Positions 51,138-60,741 of a DNA stretch of 64,000 nucleotides are shown here, in pieces. This stretch comes from Tenacibaculum aiptasiae (lineage in GTDB: Bacteria > Bacteroidota > Bacteroidia > Flavobacteriales > Flavobacteriaceae), in NCBI RefSeq assembly GCF_008806755.1, contig NZ_WAAU01000008.1, positions 632,964 to 696,963 of the forward strand, read 5' to 3'. A program made the translations under genes and the position numbers. The number at the start of each line of letters is the position of its first letter. The stretch's first letter is position 1. The notes beneath the pieces were generated by a model. That model ran no database searches and was not told the origin of the DNA. It saw only the letters and a list, made by a program, of their open reading frames with translations.

Positions 51138-52475
51138 ATGAGAAAATTAACTACTCTCCTATTTTGTTCATTCTTAACATTTAATTTATACAGTCAAACT
51201 GATCAGAACATCTACGATATTATCGATTCTATTTCTGCTAAAAGAATTGAAAAAGATATAACTAAACTTGCAAACTTTGGAACTCGACATACCCTAAGTG
51301 ACACTATATCTAACACAAGAGGAATTGGAGCTGCAAGGCGTTGGATAAAATCAGAATTTGAAAATATTTCTAGAAATTGTAATAATTGTTTAGATGTTTA
51401 TTATCAAAAAGATCTAGTTACAAAAGGAACAAATAAAAGAATACTTAGAGATGTTTGGGTAGTAAATGTAGTAGCAGTTCAAAAGGGAACTAAAAACCCT
51501 AACAATTATATTATTATGAGCGGTGATATTGATTCTAGAGTATCTGATCCTAATAATTTTACAGATGATGCTCCTGGAGCAAATGATAATGCTTCTGGTA
51601 TAGCTGGAACAATAGAAGCAGCAAGAGTTTTAAGTAAATATAAATTTGAGAATAGTATTATTTACCTTGGGTTATCTGGAGAAGAACAAGGATTGTTTGG
51701 TGGTAAAGGGTTTGCCAACTTTGCTAAAAATAACAACTGGAATATTATTGGTGTAATTAATAATGACATGATTGGTAATATTAAAGGAGTTGATAGTGTA
51801 ATTGATAATAGAACTTTTAGAATTTTTTCTGAACCTACTCCACCAACTGAAACTGAAAGACAAAGAAGATCTAGACGTTTTTATGGTGGTGAAGTAGATG
51901 GAATTTCACGTCAGCTAGCTCGTTATATCCATAAAACTACTAAAACGTATATGCCAGAAATGAATCCAAAAATGATTTATCGTTTAGACAGGTTTGGTCG
52001 TGGTGGCCATCACCGTCCTTTTAATGATATTGGATTTGCAGGAGTAAGAATTATGGAAGCTCATGAAAATTACACTCAACAACACCAAGATATTAGAACC
52101 GAAAATGGGATTGAATATGGTGATAAATTAAAGTTTGTAAACTTTGATTATGCAAAAAAATTAACTGCTGTAAATGCTATCAACTTAGCTAGTATTGCTT
52201 CTGCACCAACGGCTCCAAAAAATGTTAGTATAGGAGGAATTGTTGAAGCTTCAGTAAAACTAAAATGGGACAAGGTTGAAGGTGCTAAAGGTTATAAAAT
52301 TTATTGGAGAGACACCACATCTCCTACATGGGATCACAGTAGATATGTAAACAATTTGAACGAATTTACTTTAGATGGTATTGTTATAGATAATTATTTT
52401 TTTGGTGTTGCTGCTATAGGTAAAAATGGATATGAAAGCTTAATTACTTTTCCTTCAAAAATCATAAGAAAATAA
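51138..52475 (+). CDS. M28 family peptidase with C-terminal fibronectin III-like domain, exported
   Basis: This 445-residue protein has signal KLTTLLFCSFLTFNLYSQ. The M28 motifs are MSGDIDSRVSDP, DDAPGANDNASGIAGTIEAA, LGLSGEEQGLFGG and NNDMIGN, with a late RIMEAHENYTQQHQD. One position usually held by His is Asp in GDIDSR, as in some family branches. The last about 95 residues are FN3-like (APKNVSIGGIVEASVKLKWD, then YKIYWRDT). Translation is coupled to the next gene by a one-base overlap. Confidence 0.9.
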   Translation: MRKLTTLLFCSFLTFNLYSQTDQNIYDIIDSISAKRIEKDITKLANFGTRHTLSDTISNTRGIGAARRWIKSEFENISRNCNNCLDVYYQKDLVTKGTNKRILRDVWVVNVVAVQKGTKNPNNYIIMSGDIDSRVSDPNNFTDDAPGANDNASGIAGTIEAARVLSKYKFENSIIYLGLSGEEQGLFGGKGFANFAKNNNWNIIGVINNDMIGNIKGVDSVIDNRTFRIFSEPTPPTETERQRRSRRFYGGEVDGISRQLARYIHKTTKTYMPEMNPKMIYRLDRFGRGGHHRPFNDIGFAGVRIMEAHENYTQQHQDIRTENGIEYGDKLKFVNFDYAKKLTAVNAINLASIASAPTAPKNVSIGGIVEASVKLKWDKVEGAKGYKIYWRDTTSPTWDHSRYVNNLNEFTLDGIVIDNYFFGVAAIGKNGYESLITFPSKIIRK

Positions 52476-53044
52476 TGACCAAAAATATACCACAACACTA
52501 TTTTAAAACTGACACTGAATGGCGAAAATGGCTACTAGAAAACCATGATAAAAGTACAGGGGTTCATCTAATTTTATACAAAGTTGATACTCAAATAACA
52601 AGTATGCGCTGGGAAGAAGCCGTTAAAGTTGCTTTATGTTTTGGTTGGATAGATTCTACAGTAAAAAGTTTAGGTGATGGGAAAAGACAACAATATTTTT
52701 GCCCTAGAAAAGATAAGAGTATCTGGAGTGCTGTAAATAAAAAATATATCAAAGAACTTACTTCTTTAAACTTAATGCATGCATCCGGTATAAAAAAAAT
52801 TGAGACTGCTAAAAAGAATGGTTCTTGGACTGCTTTAGATGATGTTGAAAATTTAGTTATCCCTAACGATTTACAAATTAGATTTGACCAAAACCCTACT
52901 GCTTTTGAAAACTACCAAAACTTTGCTAAATCATACAAAAAAGGATACTTATACTGGCTTAATCAAGCGAAAAGGGAAGCTACTCGCCTTAAAAGACTTG
53001 AAACAATTGTTCAATTATGTGAGGAAAACAAAAAAGAAAGATAG
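52475..53044 (+). CDS. YdeI/OmpD-associated family protein
   Basis: This 189-residue soluble protein has PQHYFKTDTEWRKWLLENHD at the start, then WEEAVKVALCFGWIDSTVKS and a C-terminal helix-rich part with FAKSYKKGYLYWLNQAKREA. This is the YdeI/OmpD-associated (bacteriocin-protection, DUF1801-neighbour) pattern. The exact function is unknown. It is coupled to the M28 peptidase gene. Confidence 0.82.
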   Translation: MTKNIPQHYFKTDTEWRKWLLENHDKSTGVHLILYKVDTQITSMRWEEAVKVALCFGWIDSTVKSLGDGKRQQYFCPRKDKSIWSAVNKKYIKELTSLNLMHASGIKKIETAKKNGSWTALDDVENLVIPNDLQIRFDQNPTAFENYQNFAKSYKKGYLYWLNQAKREATRLKRLETIVQLCEENKKER

Positions 53045-53150
53045 TTTTTTAAGAACTTCACTTAGAATTTTACCAAATTATTAACATCGAAAAAAATAAC
53101 AAACACTAATTTTCCATATTAAATCAAATCATAACTTAAATAATTTAAAC

Positions 53151-55751
53151 ATGCTTAACAGAAAATTAAGGATAGTATGTTCGCTTTTTTTAGCTTTAGC
53201 TGTTTTGGGTATTAATGATATAAATGCTCAAAAGAGAAGAAAAAAGAAAGGAAAAAGCAAAACTGAAATCCCTTCAAAAAAGAAAAAGAAGAAAAAAAAG
53301 AAAACTATTGCTGACTTAACTAAAAGTAGCAAAAAAATAGATGGTTTATTCCCTATTTATCAAGATACTGTAACAGGGGACATTAAGCTATTACTTAAAA
53401 AAGATCAACTTAATAAAGATTACATTTACTTTTCACAAATAGCTGATGGTGTTACAGAAGCTAGAGCTTTTAGAGGTGCTTATCGAGGATCTAGTATTTT
53501 TAACATAAAAAAATACTTTAATAAAATTGAATTTATAGCTCCTAATACTTCTTTTTATTTTGATAAGAATAATGCTTTATCAAGATCTGCTAACGCAAAC
53601 ATCAGTAATGCTGTTGTTGCAAGCACTAAAATATTAGCTTCAGACGATAAAAAAGGTGAGTATTTAATTAATGCCAACGATTTATTTCTATCAGAAGCAT
53701 TAACTAGAATTAAAATGCCTCGTTTTCCTAAAAGTTCTCCATTTGCTTTCAAATTAGGAAGATTTGATAAAAAGAAATCTAAAATAAACAGCATTAAAAA
53801 CTATCCTGAAAACACAAATATTAAAACAGAATATACATACAACAATCCTTCTGTTTTAAATGGTGGTTCTAATGCTATAACTGATGGTAGGTATGTTTCT
53901 ATAAAAGTTTTTCACACTTTTATGAATATGCCAAAAGATGATTATACAGTAAGAATGGATGATCCTAGAGTTGGTTATTTCTTAACCTCTACTAATGACA
54001 TGACATCTACAGAAGCTGTAAACTACAGAGATTTTATTCACCGTTGGAAATTAATTAAAAAGAATCCAGAATTAGCAATTTCAGAACCTGTTGAACCAAT
54101 TACTTGGTGGATTGAAAACTCTACTCCTGTTGAATTTATTGAAACTATTAAAGAAGGAGTATTAGCTTGGAATGAAGCTTTTGAAAAAGCTGGATTTAAA
54201 AATGCAATGGTTGTAAAAGTTCAACCTAATGATGCTGACTGGGATGCTGGTGATGTTCGTTATAATGTTTTACGTTGGACTTCTTCTCCTAACCCACCAT
54301 TTGGAGGTTATGGACCTAGTTTTGTAAACCCTAGAACTGGAGAAATTTTAGGTGCTGACATTATGCTAGAATATGTTCACTTTACTAACAGAGTACAGTA
54401 CGACAAAATTTTTGGTGAAGTATCAAAAGCCTCTTCTGAAGAGGAAGCTTATAATATTTTCTCTAAAAAAGATAACCACATGTATTGTTCAGCTGGACAT
54501 TTAATGCATGAAAACACGATGTTTGGAAAAACTGTTTTAGCTGCTACGGGTGCTTCTGATTTAGAAATGGAAGGAATGAAAAGAGAGGCTATGAAGTCTT
54601 TAATTATGCATGAGGTTGGTCATACTTTAGGATTAAACCACAATATGAAAGCTAGTCAGTTATTTTCTCCTGCTCAATTAGCTGATGCTGATTTTATCAA
54701 AGGAAAATGTTTAACTGGTTCTGTAATGGATTATGCTGCTATTAATTTAACTTTAGATAGAACAAAGCAAGGTCAATACTATGATACAGCTGTTGGTCCT
54801 TATGATATTTGGGCAATTCAATTTGGATATACTCCATTTAAAAATAATTCAGAAATGAAAGCTTTATTAGCTAAATCTACACAACCTGAATTAATTTTTG
54901 GTAACGATGCTGATGATATGCGTTCTGCTGGTAAAGCTATTGATCCAAGAGTTATGACTGGTGATTTATCTAATGATCAAATTACCTATTCTATTGATAG
55001 AATTAAGTTAGCTAACAAAATGATGCTAAACATTAAAAATAGATTTTCTAAAGATGGAGAAACTTATGAAGAATTAAGAAATGCTTATTATATTTTAAAT
55101 GGTCAAGCTGCTAGAGCTGGTGAAGTAATTTCTCGTTTCATTGGTGGTGTTTATGTAGATAGAGCTATGGCTGGACAAAATGGAGGTACACAACCTTATA
55201 CTCCTGTAAGTTTAGTTGATCAAAAAAGAGCTATGAACGCATTAAAAACTTATGTTTTTGCTCCAAATGCTTTTAAAGCTCCTTCAGACTTATATAACTT
55301 CTTAGCTAGACAAAGACGTGGTTACAATTTCTTTAGAGGTCCAGAAGATCCAAAAATCCATGCACAAGTTTTAAGGTATCAAAAGAGAGTTTTAAATCAC
55401 ATATTACATAGAAATACTTTACAAAGAATTTCTGATTCTGAATTATATGGTAATAAGTACAAGTTATCTACTTTTATGACTGATTTAAACAACGCTATTT
55501 TTAAAGCTGACTTATATACAAATGTAAATTCGTTCCGTCAAAACCTACAAACTGAATACACTAAAATGTTATTAAAAATGGTTGCAGGAAAAACAAGTAG
55601 CAGATATACTAATGCAGCTAAAGCAATGGCTTTATATAATCTGAAAAAGATTAAAACTTGGTCTGGAAACGGTTTAGGAAATATTGCTACTAAAGCACAT
55701 AAAAATCAATTAAAATTATTAATTAACAACTCTTTAAAAGAGGTTAAATAG
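53151..55751 (+). CDS. Exported zinc-dependent metalloprotease (DUF5117/DUF5118 type)
   Basis: This 866-residue protein has a signal (RIVCSLFLALAVLGINDINA) and a run of basic residues. The run spans about residues 26-60 and includes nine consecutive Lys. The catalytic zinc motif HEVGHTLGLNHN lies at residues 487-498 with a following SVMDYAAINL Met-turn, as in metzincins. Upstream family regions include PEPITWWIENSTP-like EPVEPITWWIENSTPVEFIE. Such proteins are common in marine Bacteroidota; substrates are not known. It is monocistronic. Confidence 0.9.
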   Translation: MLNRKLRIVCSLFLALAVLGINDINAQKRRKKKGKSKTEIPSKKKKKKKKKTIADLTKSSKKIDGLFPIYQDTVTGDIKLLLKKDQLNKDYIYFSQIADGVTEARAFRGAYRGSSIFNIKKYFNKIEFIAPNTSFYFDKNNALSRSANANISNAVVASTKILASDDKKGEYLINANDLFLSEALTRIKMPRFPKSSPFAFKLGRFDKKKSKINSIKNYPENTNIKTEYTYNNPSVLNGGSNAITDGRYVSIKVFHTFMNMPKDDYTVRMDDPRVGYFLTSTNDMTSTEAVNYRDFIHRWKLIKKNPELAISEPVEPITWWIENSTPVEFIETIKEGVLAWNEAFEKAGFKNAMVVKVQPNDADWDAGDVRYNVLRWTSSPNPPFGGYGPSFVNPRTGEILGADIMLEYVHFTNRVQYDKIFGEVSKASSEEEAYNIFSKKDNHMYCSAGHLMHENTMFGKTVLAATGASDLEMEGMKREAMKSLIMHEVGHTLGLNHNMKASQLFSPAQLADADFIKGKCLTGSVMDYAAINLTLDRTKQGQYYDTAVGPYDIWAIQFGYTPFKNNSEMKALLAKSTQPELIFGNDADDMRSAGKAIDPRVMTGDLSNDQITYSIDRIKLANKMMLNIKNRFSKDGETYEELRNAYYILNGQAARAGEVISRFIGGVYVDRAMAGQNGGTQPYTPVSLVDQKRAMNALKTYVFAPNAFKAPSDLYNFLARQRRGYNFFRGPEDPKIHAQVLRYQKRVLNHILHRNTLQRISDSELYGNKYKLSTFMTDLNNAIFKADLYTNVNSFRQNLQTEYTKMLLKMVAGKTSSRYTNAAKAMALYNLKKIKTWSGNGLGNIATKAHKNQLKLLINNSLKEVK

Positions 55752-55774
55752 TAATTTTTATTTAATTCTATAGT

Positions 55775-55806
55775 AAAACCATAATGCTAAAACATTATGG
55801 TTTTCT
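55775..55806 (+). terminator. Intrinsic terminator after the metalloprotease gene
   Basis: AAAACCATAATG (55775-55786) pairs with CATTATGGTTTT (55793-55804) across a six-base loop. Confidence 0.85.
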
Positions 55807-55818
55807 TATTTTTACTCT

Positions 55819-56712
55819 ATGGATAAAATTTTAATTACTGGAGGAACTGGACTTATTGGAGGGCATTTACAAGCTATTTTAAAAGAAAATAACTTTGAAG
55901 TAAATATTCTTAGTAGAAACCCAACAAAAAAGAATGAGTTTTACTGGAATATTTCTGAAAATCATATCGATGAAAAAGCTTTTGAAGGAGTTACTCATAT
56001 TATCCATCTTGCAGGTGCAGGAATTGCAGATAAACGTTGGACTAATAAAAGAAAAAAAGAGTTAATTGATAGTAGAGTCCAATCTGCCAACCTGTTATTT
56101 AAAAAAGTAAAAGAATATGAAGTTCCCTTAAAAGGATTCATTTCTTCATCAGGTATCGGTTATTATGGTGCTATTACCTCTGATAAAATTTTTAATGAAG
56201 AAGACACTCCTAATAACGATTTTATTTCCTCTATTTGTGTTAAATGGGAAAAAGCTGCTCGGCAATTTGAGCAACTAGAAATTCCAATAACTATTTTACG
56301 TACAGGTGTTGTTCTCACAAGAAAAAGAGGAGCTTTACATAAAATGAATACTCCTATATTTTTATCAGCTTTAGGAACTGGAAAACAATACTTACCTTGG
56401 ATTCATGTTACTGACTTATGTCACCTTTATTTAGAAGCTATAAACAACCATAATTTTAATGGAATTTTTAATGCTGTAGCTCCTGAACATCAAACCAATG
56501 AAAAATTCATGAAAGCTTTAGGAAAAGCATTAAAAAAACCTGTATTTCCTATGAATGCCCCTTCTTTTATTTTAAAAACTGCGCTAGGCGAAATGGCTTA
56601 TATATTATTAAATGGTAGTAGAGTTTCTTATCAAAAGACTGCTAAATTCTATAATTTCAAATTTTCAAACTTAGAATCTGCTTTAAATAATATTTATAAT
56701 AATGAACAATAA
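55819..56712 (+). CDS. TIGR01777 family oxidoreductase (NAD-dependent epimerase/dehydratase fold)
   Basis: This 297-residue extended-SDR protein has ILITGGTGLIGGHL at the N-terminus, IIHLAGAGIADKRWT, SSGIGYYG with the catalytic Tyr, and WIHVTDLCHLY. This is the pattern of the TIGR01777/SDR39U1 group, related to YfcH. The substrate is not established. Its end overlaps the next gene by 11 bases. Confidence 0.92.
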   Translation: MDKILITGGTGLIGGHLQAILKENNFEVNILSRNPTKKNEFYWNISENHIDEKAFEGVTHIIHLAGAGIADKRWTNKRKKELIDSRVQSANLLFKKVKEYEVPLKGFISSSGIGYYGAITSDKIFNEEDTPNNDFISSICVKWEKAARQFEQLEIPITILRTGVVLTRKRGALHKMNTPIFLSALGTGKQYLPWIHVTDLCHLYLEAINNHNFNGIFNAVAPEHQTNEKFMKALGKALKKPVFPMNAPSFILKTALGEMAYILLNGSRVSYQKTAKFYNFKFSNLESALNNIYNNEQ

Positions 56713-57379
56713 ACTTAAGAATCCTGTTTGGCATTCATTAAACGAAACACATAAGGAATTTGTTATTAATTTTGATGATGTGCAGTTTTATGATCCTAAA
56801 ATTTGTCCTTTTGGAGCTTTTTTAGACACTAATAAAACTGCTAATGCATTAAATGAATACGCTAAACTAACTGACAGTTTTTTCTTAGTTTCAGAAGATA
56901 AAACGCCTTTATACGATGATCGTAATATTTATTTAGATAAGAAAATTGATGGTTGTCAAATGGTATTAGATAATTTAACTGACATTGATTTTACTGAAAC
57001 TATAGTACCTTTATCTGAAGAACACATAGACGACATATACAACCTTGTTTGGTTAGTAATGCCAGGCTATTATAGAAAAAGAACTTTTGATATGGGAAAC
57101 TACTTTGGTATTTTTAAAAATAATCAACTTGTTTCTATTGCTGGTCAACGTATGCAAACTGATGACTTTATAGAAGTAAGTGCTGTAGTTACACATCCAA
57201 ATTATACAAAAAGAGGGTATGCTAAACAGTTAACCTCATATGTTACCAAAGAAATAATAAAAGACAACAAGCTTCCTATTTTACACACAAATAAGGGGAA
57301 TCCTGCTATAAAACTATATGAAAAACTAGGATTTAAAATTACTCGAGATATGAATTGGTGGTTTTATAAGAAAAAATAA
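56702..57379 (+). CDS. GNAT family N-acetyltransferase (FR47-like)
   Basis: This 225-residue protein has an N-terminal domain of unknown detail (about 1-105). A C-terminal GNAT fold follows: YFGIFKNNQLVSIAGQRM, EVSAVVTHPNYTKRGYAKQL with the acetyl-CoA-binding loop, then GNPAIKLYEKLGFKITRDM. The FR47 resemblance is to the glycine-acyltransferase branch. The substrate is unknown. It is co-translated with the TIGR01777-family gene and ends at a terminator. Confidence 0.85.
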   Translation: MNNKLKNPVWHSLNETHKEFVINFDDVQFYDPKICPFGAFLDTNKTANALNEYAKLTDSFFLVSEDKTPLYDDRNIYLDKKIDGCQMVLDNLTDIDFTETIVPLSEEHIDDIYNLVWLVMPGYYRKRTFDMGNYFGIFKNNQLVSIAGQRMQTDDFIEVSAVVTHPNYTKRGYAKQLTSYVTKEIIKDNKLPILHTNKGNPAIKLYEKLGFKITRDMNWWFYKKK

Positions 57380-57393
57380 AAACTGTTTATACA

Positions 57394-57424
57394 AAAAAAC
57401 TCAGAATTTCTTCTGAGTTTTTGT
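57394..57424. terminator. Bidirectional intrinsic terminator between convergent genes
   Basis: AAAAAACTCAGAA (57394-57406) pairs with TTCTGAGTTTTT (57411-57422) across a four-base loop, followed by a T-run. Confidence 0.88.
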
Positions 57425-57443
57425 TTTTTATAAGGTAATCTAA

Positions 57444-58181
57444 TTAGATTTTTTCTATAGTAGACTCTGCTTTTGTTTTCATCATTTGTCCCATCATATC
57501 CATTTCTATACTTACTACTGACTTAGATGGAATACCTGTACTTTTCATTATCTCTACAGCACCAGTTATTTTAGCAGTTGGCATAGCTGACATTTTACCG
57601 TTTATTTTAGCTATTACTTTTTCTTTTGTAATCTCAGTAACAGTATAAACTAATTCCATTGTTATTCCTCCACTATTTTGTGTATTAGTCCAAGTAGAAC
57701 CTACTCCAACTTTTTCCTTTGGGTATACTACTGATTGATTGTACTGGTTTGATAACTGATCTGCTCCAGGGAAATTTGGTTCAGTCTTTAAAAATTTTGA
57801 CTTTCCAAACTTATCTACACTTGAGTAAATCATTGCATCCATCATAGGTTGCATTTGAGCTTTAAACTTTTTAGACTCTTCAGTTAACTCACTATCTTTC
57901 ATGTTTGTATTAAAGTTTACTTTTTCTTCGGCTCCTTGTAAAACCTTTGTTGACATGTATGTAAACTTTGTTTCTGTTAAATAATCTCCTTCTTTAACAC
58001 CAGTCACTTTTATGTTCATATCCATATTCATATCCATTAAGGCAGCTCCCATGTCTTGATTCATCTTCATAGACATTTTATAAGTATCACCTTTCTTATA
58101 GTTAAGACGTAACAATACTTTTTCTTGTGACATTCCTACAGCTGTTATTCCTAATAACAGTACAATTAAAATTTTCTTCAT
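57444..58181 (-). CDS. Exported DUF6263-like protein
   Basis: From MKKILIVLLLGITAVGMSQ the protein has 245 residues with a cleavable signal; the ATG at 58220 would add 13 residues ahead of it and is rejected. The mature part is beta-rich (LLRLNYKKGDTYKMSMKMNQ, KTEPNFPGADQ, GKMSAMPTAKITGAVEI), as in DUF6263 proteins. Function is unknown. A terminator separates it from the upstream E2 gene. Confidence 0.7.
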   Translation of the reverse strand: MKKILIVLLLGITAVGMSQEKVLLRLNYKKGDTYKMSMKMNQDMGAALMDMNMDMNIKVTGVKEGDYLTETKFTYMSTKVLQGAEEKVNFNTNMKDSELTEESKKFKAQMQPMMDAMIYSSVDKFGKSKFLKTEPNFPGADQLSNQYNQSVVYPKEKVGVGSTWTNTQNSGGITMELVYTVTEITKEKVIAKINGKMSAMPTAKITGAVEIMKSTGIPSKSVVSIEMDMMGQMMKTKAESTIEKI

Positions 58182-58220
58182 TTTATTTTTTAGTTTAAAC
58201 CACGAATATACACAAAACAA

Positions 58221-58246
58221 AAAAGCTCAGGAAATCCTGAGCTTTT
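58221..58246 (-). terminator. Intrinsic terminator after the E2 gene
   Basis: AAAAGCTCAGGA (58221-58232) pairs with TCCTGAGCTTTT (58235-58246) across a two-base centre, with a T-rich leftward tail. Confidence 0.88.
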
Positions 58247-58267
58247 GTATTTAATAATATATTACTT

Positions 58268-59569
58268 TTAGAAATCTTGATTTGCATCCCAAGCTTCTAA
58301 AATTTCTTTTAATGTTTTTATAAACATACCTCCTAAAGCTCCGTTTACCACTCTATGATCGTATGAATGTGATACCATCATTTTATGACGGATTCCAATA
58401 AAATCACCTTCTGGAGTTTCTATAACTGCAGGTTTTTTTACTATCGCTCCTAAAGCTAAAATAGCTACCTGTGGTTGGTTTATAATTGGTGTTCCTGTAA
58501 TACTTCCAAAGCTACCTACATTTGTTACTGTGTAAGTTCCTCCTTGGATATCATCTGGCTTCAATTTATTTGCTCTAGCACGAGTTGCTAAATCATTTAC
58601 CTGTTTAGTCATACCTACTAAACTTAATTGATCTGCATTCTTTATTACAGGTACAATTAAATTTCCATCAGGTAACGCTGCTGCCATTCCTAAATTAACA
58701 TTCCCTCTTTTTATAATTTTATCTCCATCAACTGAGATATTAATCATTGGGTGCTTTTTTATTGTTTGAGCAACTGCTTGCATAAAGATTGGAGTAAATG
58801 TTAATTTCTCTCCTTCTCTTTTCTGATAAGCATTCTTTACCTTATTTCTCCAATTAACAATGTTAGTTACATCTATTTCAATAAAAGATTGTACATGCGC
58901 TGATGTTTGAATAGAATCTACCATATGCTTAGAAATTAATTTCCCCATACGGCTCATTTCTATGATTTCATCTTCTCCACTTAAAGTAACTGGTGCAGAT
59001 TGAACTTTAGGTTGTGGTTTTTGCTCTTGAATTGGCTCTGCAATCTTTTGTGACTGACTTCCTCTATTTTCTATATAAGATAAAATATCAGTTTTAGTTA
59101 CACGTCCATCTTTACCTGTTCCTTTTACTGTTTCTAACTCTTCTAAAGAAATACCTTCAGTTTGCGCAATGCTTCTTACTAATGGTGAATAAAAACGCTC
59201 GCTAGAAGATGTATCAATAGAACTAGTAATTGTTTCTTTTACCTCTTCTATTGTTTTTTCTACCTCTACAGCTGCAGCTTTAACTTCTTCTTTTATAGTA
59301 GTTGTTTCAGAAGACACTTCCTCTCCTCCTTCTGTTTCTATAATAGCTATTGTTTGTCCTACCTGTACTACTGAATCTTTATCAAATAATATTTCTACTA
59401 AAGTTCCGTCTACTTCACTAGGCACCTCACTGTCTACCTTATCTGTAGCTACTTCAACTACGGTATCATCAATATCAATCGTTTCTCCAACTTCTTTTAC
59501 CCAAGAAGTAATAGTTGCTTCTGCAACACTCTCGCCCATTTTAGGCAACTTCAATTCGTATCTAGCCAT
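58268..59569 (-). CDS. 2-oxo acid dehydrogenase E2 component (dihydrolipoamide acyltransferase)
   Basis: This 433-residue protein has one lipoyl domain (about 1-78) with the lipoyl Lys in EVATDKVDSEVPS, then an Ala/Glu-rich linker. A peripheral-subunit-binding domain spans about residues 130-170 (YSPLVRSIAQTEGISLEELE). The catalytic domain holds GTYTVTNVGSFGS, and its last motif is SYDHRVVNGALGG where H-x-x-x-D-G is usual. One lipoyl domain and the overall pattern favour a branched-chain or 2-oxoglutarate-type E2, but the substrate is not certain. E1 and E3 genes are absent from the window. Confidence 0.88.
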   Translation of the reverse strand: MARYELKLPKMGESVAEATITSWVKEVGETIDIDDTVVEVATDKVDSEVPSEVDGTLVEILFDKDSVVQVGQTIAIIETEGGEEVSSETTTIKEEVKAAAVEVEKTIEEVKETITSSIDTSSSERFYSPLVRSIAQTEGISLEELETVKGTGKDGRVTKTDILSYIENRGSQSQKIAEPIQEQKPQPKVQSAPVTLSGEDEIIEMSRMGKLISKHMVDSIQTSAHVQSFIEIDVTNIVNWRNKVKNAYQKREGEKLTFTPIFMQAVAQTIKKHPMINISVDGDKIIKRGNVNLGMAAALPDGNLIVPVIKNADQLSLVGMTKQVNDLATRARANKLKPDDIQGGTYTVTNVGSFGSITGTPIINQPQVAILALGAIVKKPAVIETPEGDFIGIRHKMMVSHSYDHRVVNGALGGMFIKTLKEILEAWDANQDF

Positions 59570-59810
59570 AGTGTATATTTTTAATGTTTGCGAAGTTAGT
59601 AAAAACCAGTGATTTTCTTGCCTTTTTTTATATAAAAAAAATCTATAATTGGATTATTAATTGAATTATTCGTAAAAATACATCTTAAATACATATATTT
59701 TTGAATTAAAATAAAATAATATAAAGTTCTATTGCGTTTTCAATAATGCGTTTGATTTTCAATGCTTAGGAACTCTTATCTTAAAAGAATAATTAAATTA
59801 TTTCTAAGTT
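59570..59810. other. 241-base AT-rich intergenic gap between hemF and the E2 gene
   Basis: No RNA gene or open reading frame of note is visible. The E2-proximal end holds TAACTTCG on the leftward strand (59595-59602 region), one base from TAnnTTTG, as a possible promoter. The rest holds only AT-rich sequence with a short direct repeat of TGCGTTT. Confidence 0.5.
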
Positions 59811-60713
59811 TTATACCCAATTTTTAGGTTTTGCTAAAACTTTTAAAAGTTTACTTTCTTCACTTCCCTCTTCTGGGTGATGATTATACTTCCATTGTAC
59901 AGTAGGTGGCAAACTCATTAAGATACTCTCAATACGTCCATTTGTTTTTAACCCAAACAAGGTACCTCTATCATGAACCAAATTAAACTCTACATAACGT
60001 CCTCTTCTTACTTCTTGCCAATCTTTATGTTCTTGATTATAAACTAAATCTTTTCTTTTTTCAACTATTGGTACATATGAATTTAAAAAGCTATCACCTA
60101 CTTCTGTTACAAAATCATATCTATCTTGCATTGAAAATTTTTCAGTCTTTTTCAAATAATCAAAAAATAAACCACCTATACCTCTTGCTTCATTTCTATG
60201 CGCGTTCCAAAAATAATTATCGCAAGTTTCTTTATATTTGGGATAAAAATCTTGATCGTGTTTATCACAAGCTTCTTTACATATTTGATGAAAATGAGTT
60301 GCATCTTCTTCAAATAAATAATAAGGTGTTAAATCTTGACCTCCTCCGAACCATTGGGTAACTATATTACCTTTTTCATCATACATTTCAAAATAACGCC
60401 AGTTTGCATGTACCGTGGGTACAAAAGGATTTTTTGGATGGATTACTAAACTTAAACCACAAGCAAAAAAATTACCACTTTCTACTCCAAATTGCTTTCT
60501 TAGCACTTCTGGTAATTCTCCAAAAACTTTGGATATATTAACCCCTCCTTTTTCAAAAATATTTCCATTTTCTATAACACGAGTTCTTCCTCCTCCACCT
60601 TCTTTTCTTTTCCAAAGATCTTCTTGAAATTTTACTCCTCCATCTATTTCTTCTAATTTAGAAGTAATTGTATCTTGTAATTGTTGAATATAAGTATAAA
60701 ACTGCTCTTTCAT
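59811..60713 (-). CDS. hemF: Oxygen-dependent coproporphyrinogen III oxidase
   Basis: This 300-residue enzyme oxidatively decarboxylates coproporphyrinogen III to protoporphyrinogen IX, using O2, in heme synthesis. Family motifs include FEKGGVNISKVFGELPE, GLSLVIHPKNPFVPTVHANW, WFGGGQDLTPYYLFEEDATH, and RGIGGLFFDYL and GRYVEFNLVHDRGTLFGL near the end. It has its own promoter-like element and is leftward, like its neighbours. This implies an aerobic or facultative lifestyle. Confidence 0.96.
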   Translation of the reverse strand: MKEQFYTYIQQLQDTITSKLEEIDGGVKFQEDLWKRKEGGGGRTRVIENGNIFEKGGVNISKVFGELPEVLRKQFGVESGNFFACGLSLVIHPKNPFVPTVHANWRYFEMYDEKGNIVTQWFGGGQDLTPYYLFEEDATHFHQICKEACDKHDQDFYPKYKETCDNYFWNAHRNEARGIGGLFFDYLKKTEKFSMQDRYDFVTEVGDSFLNSYVPIVEKRKDLVYNQEHKDWQEVRRGRYVEFNLVHDRGTLFGLKTNGRIESILMSLPPTVQWKYNHHPEEGSEESKLLKVLAKPKNWV

Positions 60714-60732
60714 TGATTTAATTCTTGATTTA

Positions 60733-60740
60733 CAAAAGTA
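60733..60740 (-). promoter_or_regulatory. -7 promoter element of hemF
   Basis: Read leftward, TACTTTTG matches TAnnTTTG exactly, 19 bases upstream of the hemF start. The EI24 stop codon begins just beyond it. Confidence 0.5.
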
Positions 60741-60741
60741 C

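Noticed and set aside
59570..59810. Possible small RNA or attachment site in the hemF-E2 gap
   Set aside because: Only AT-rich sequence and one short direct repeat are visible, with no stable hairpin, tRNA-like part or terminator.
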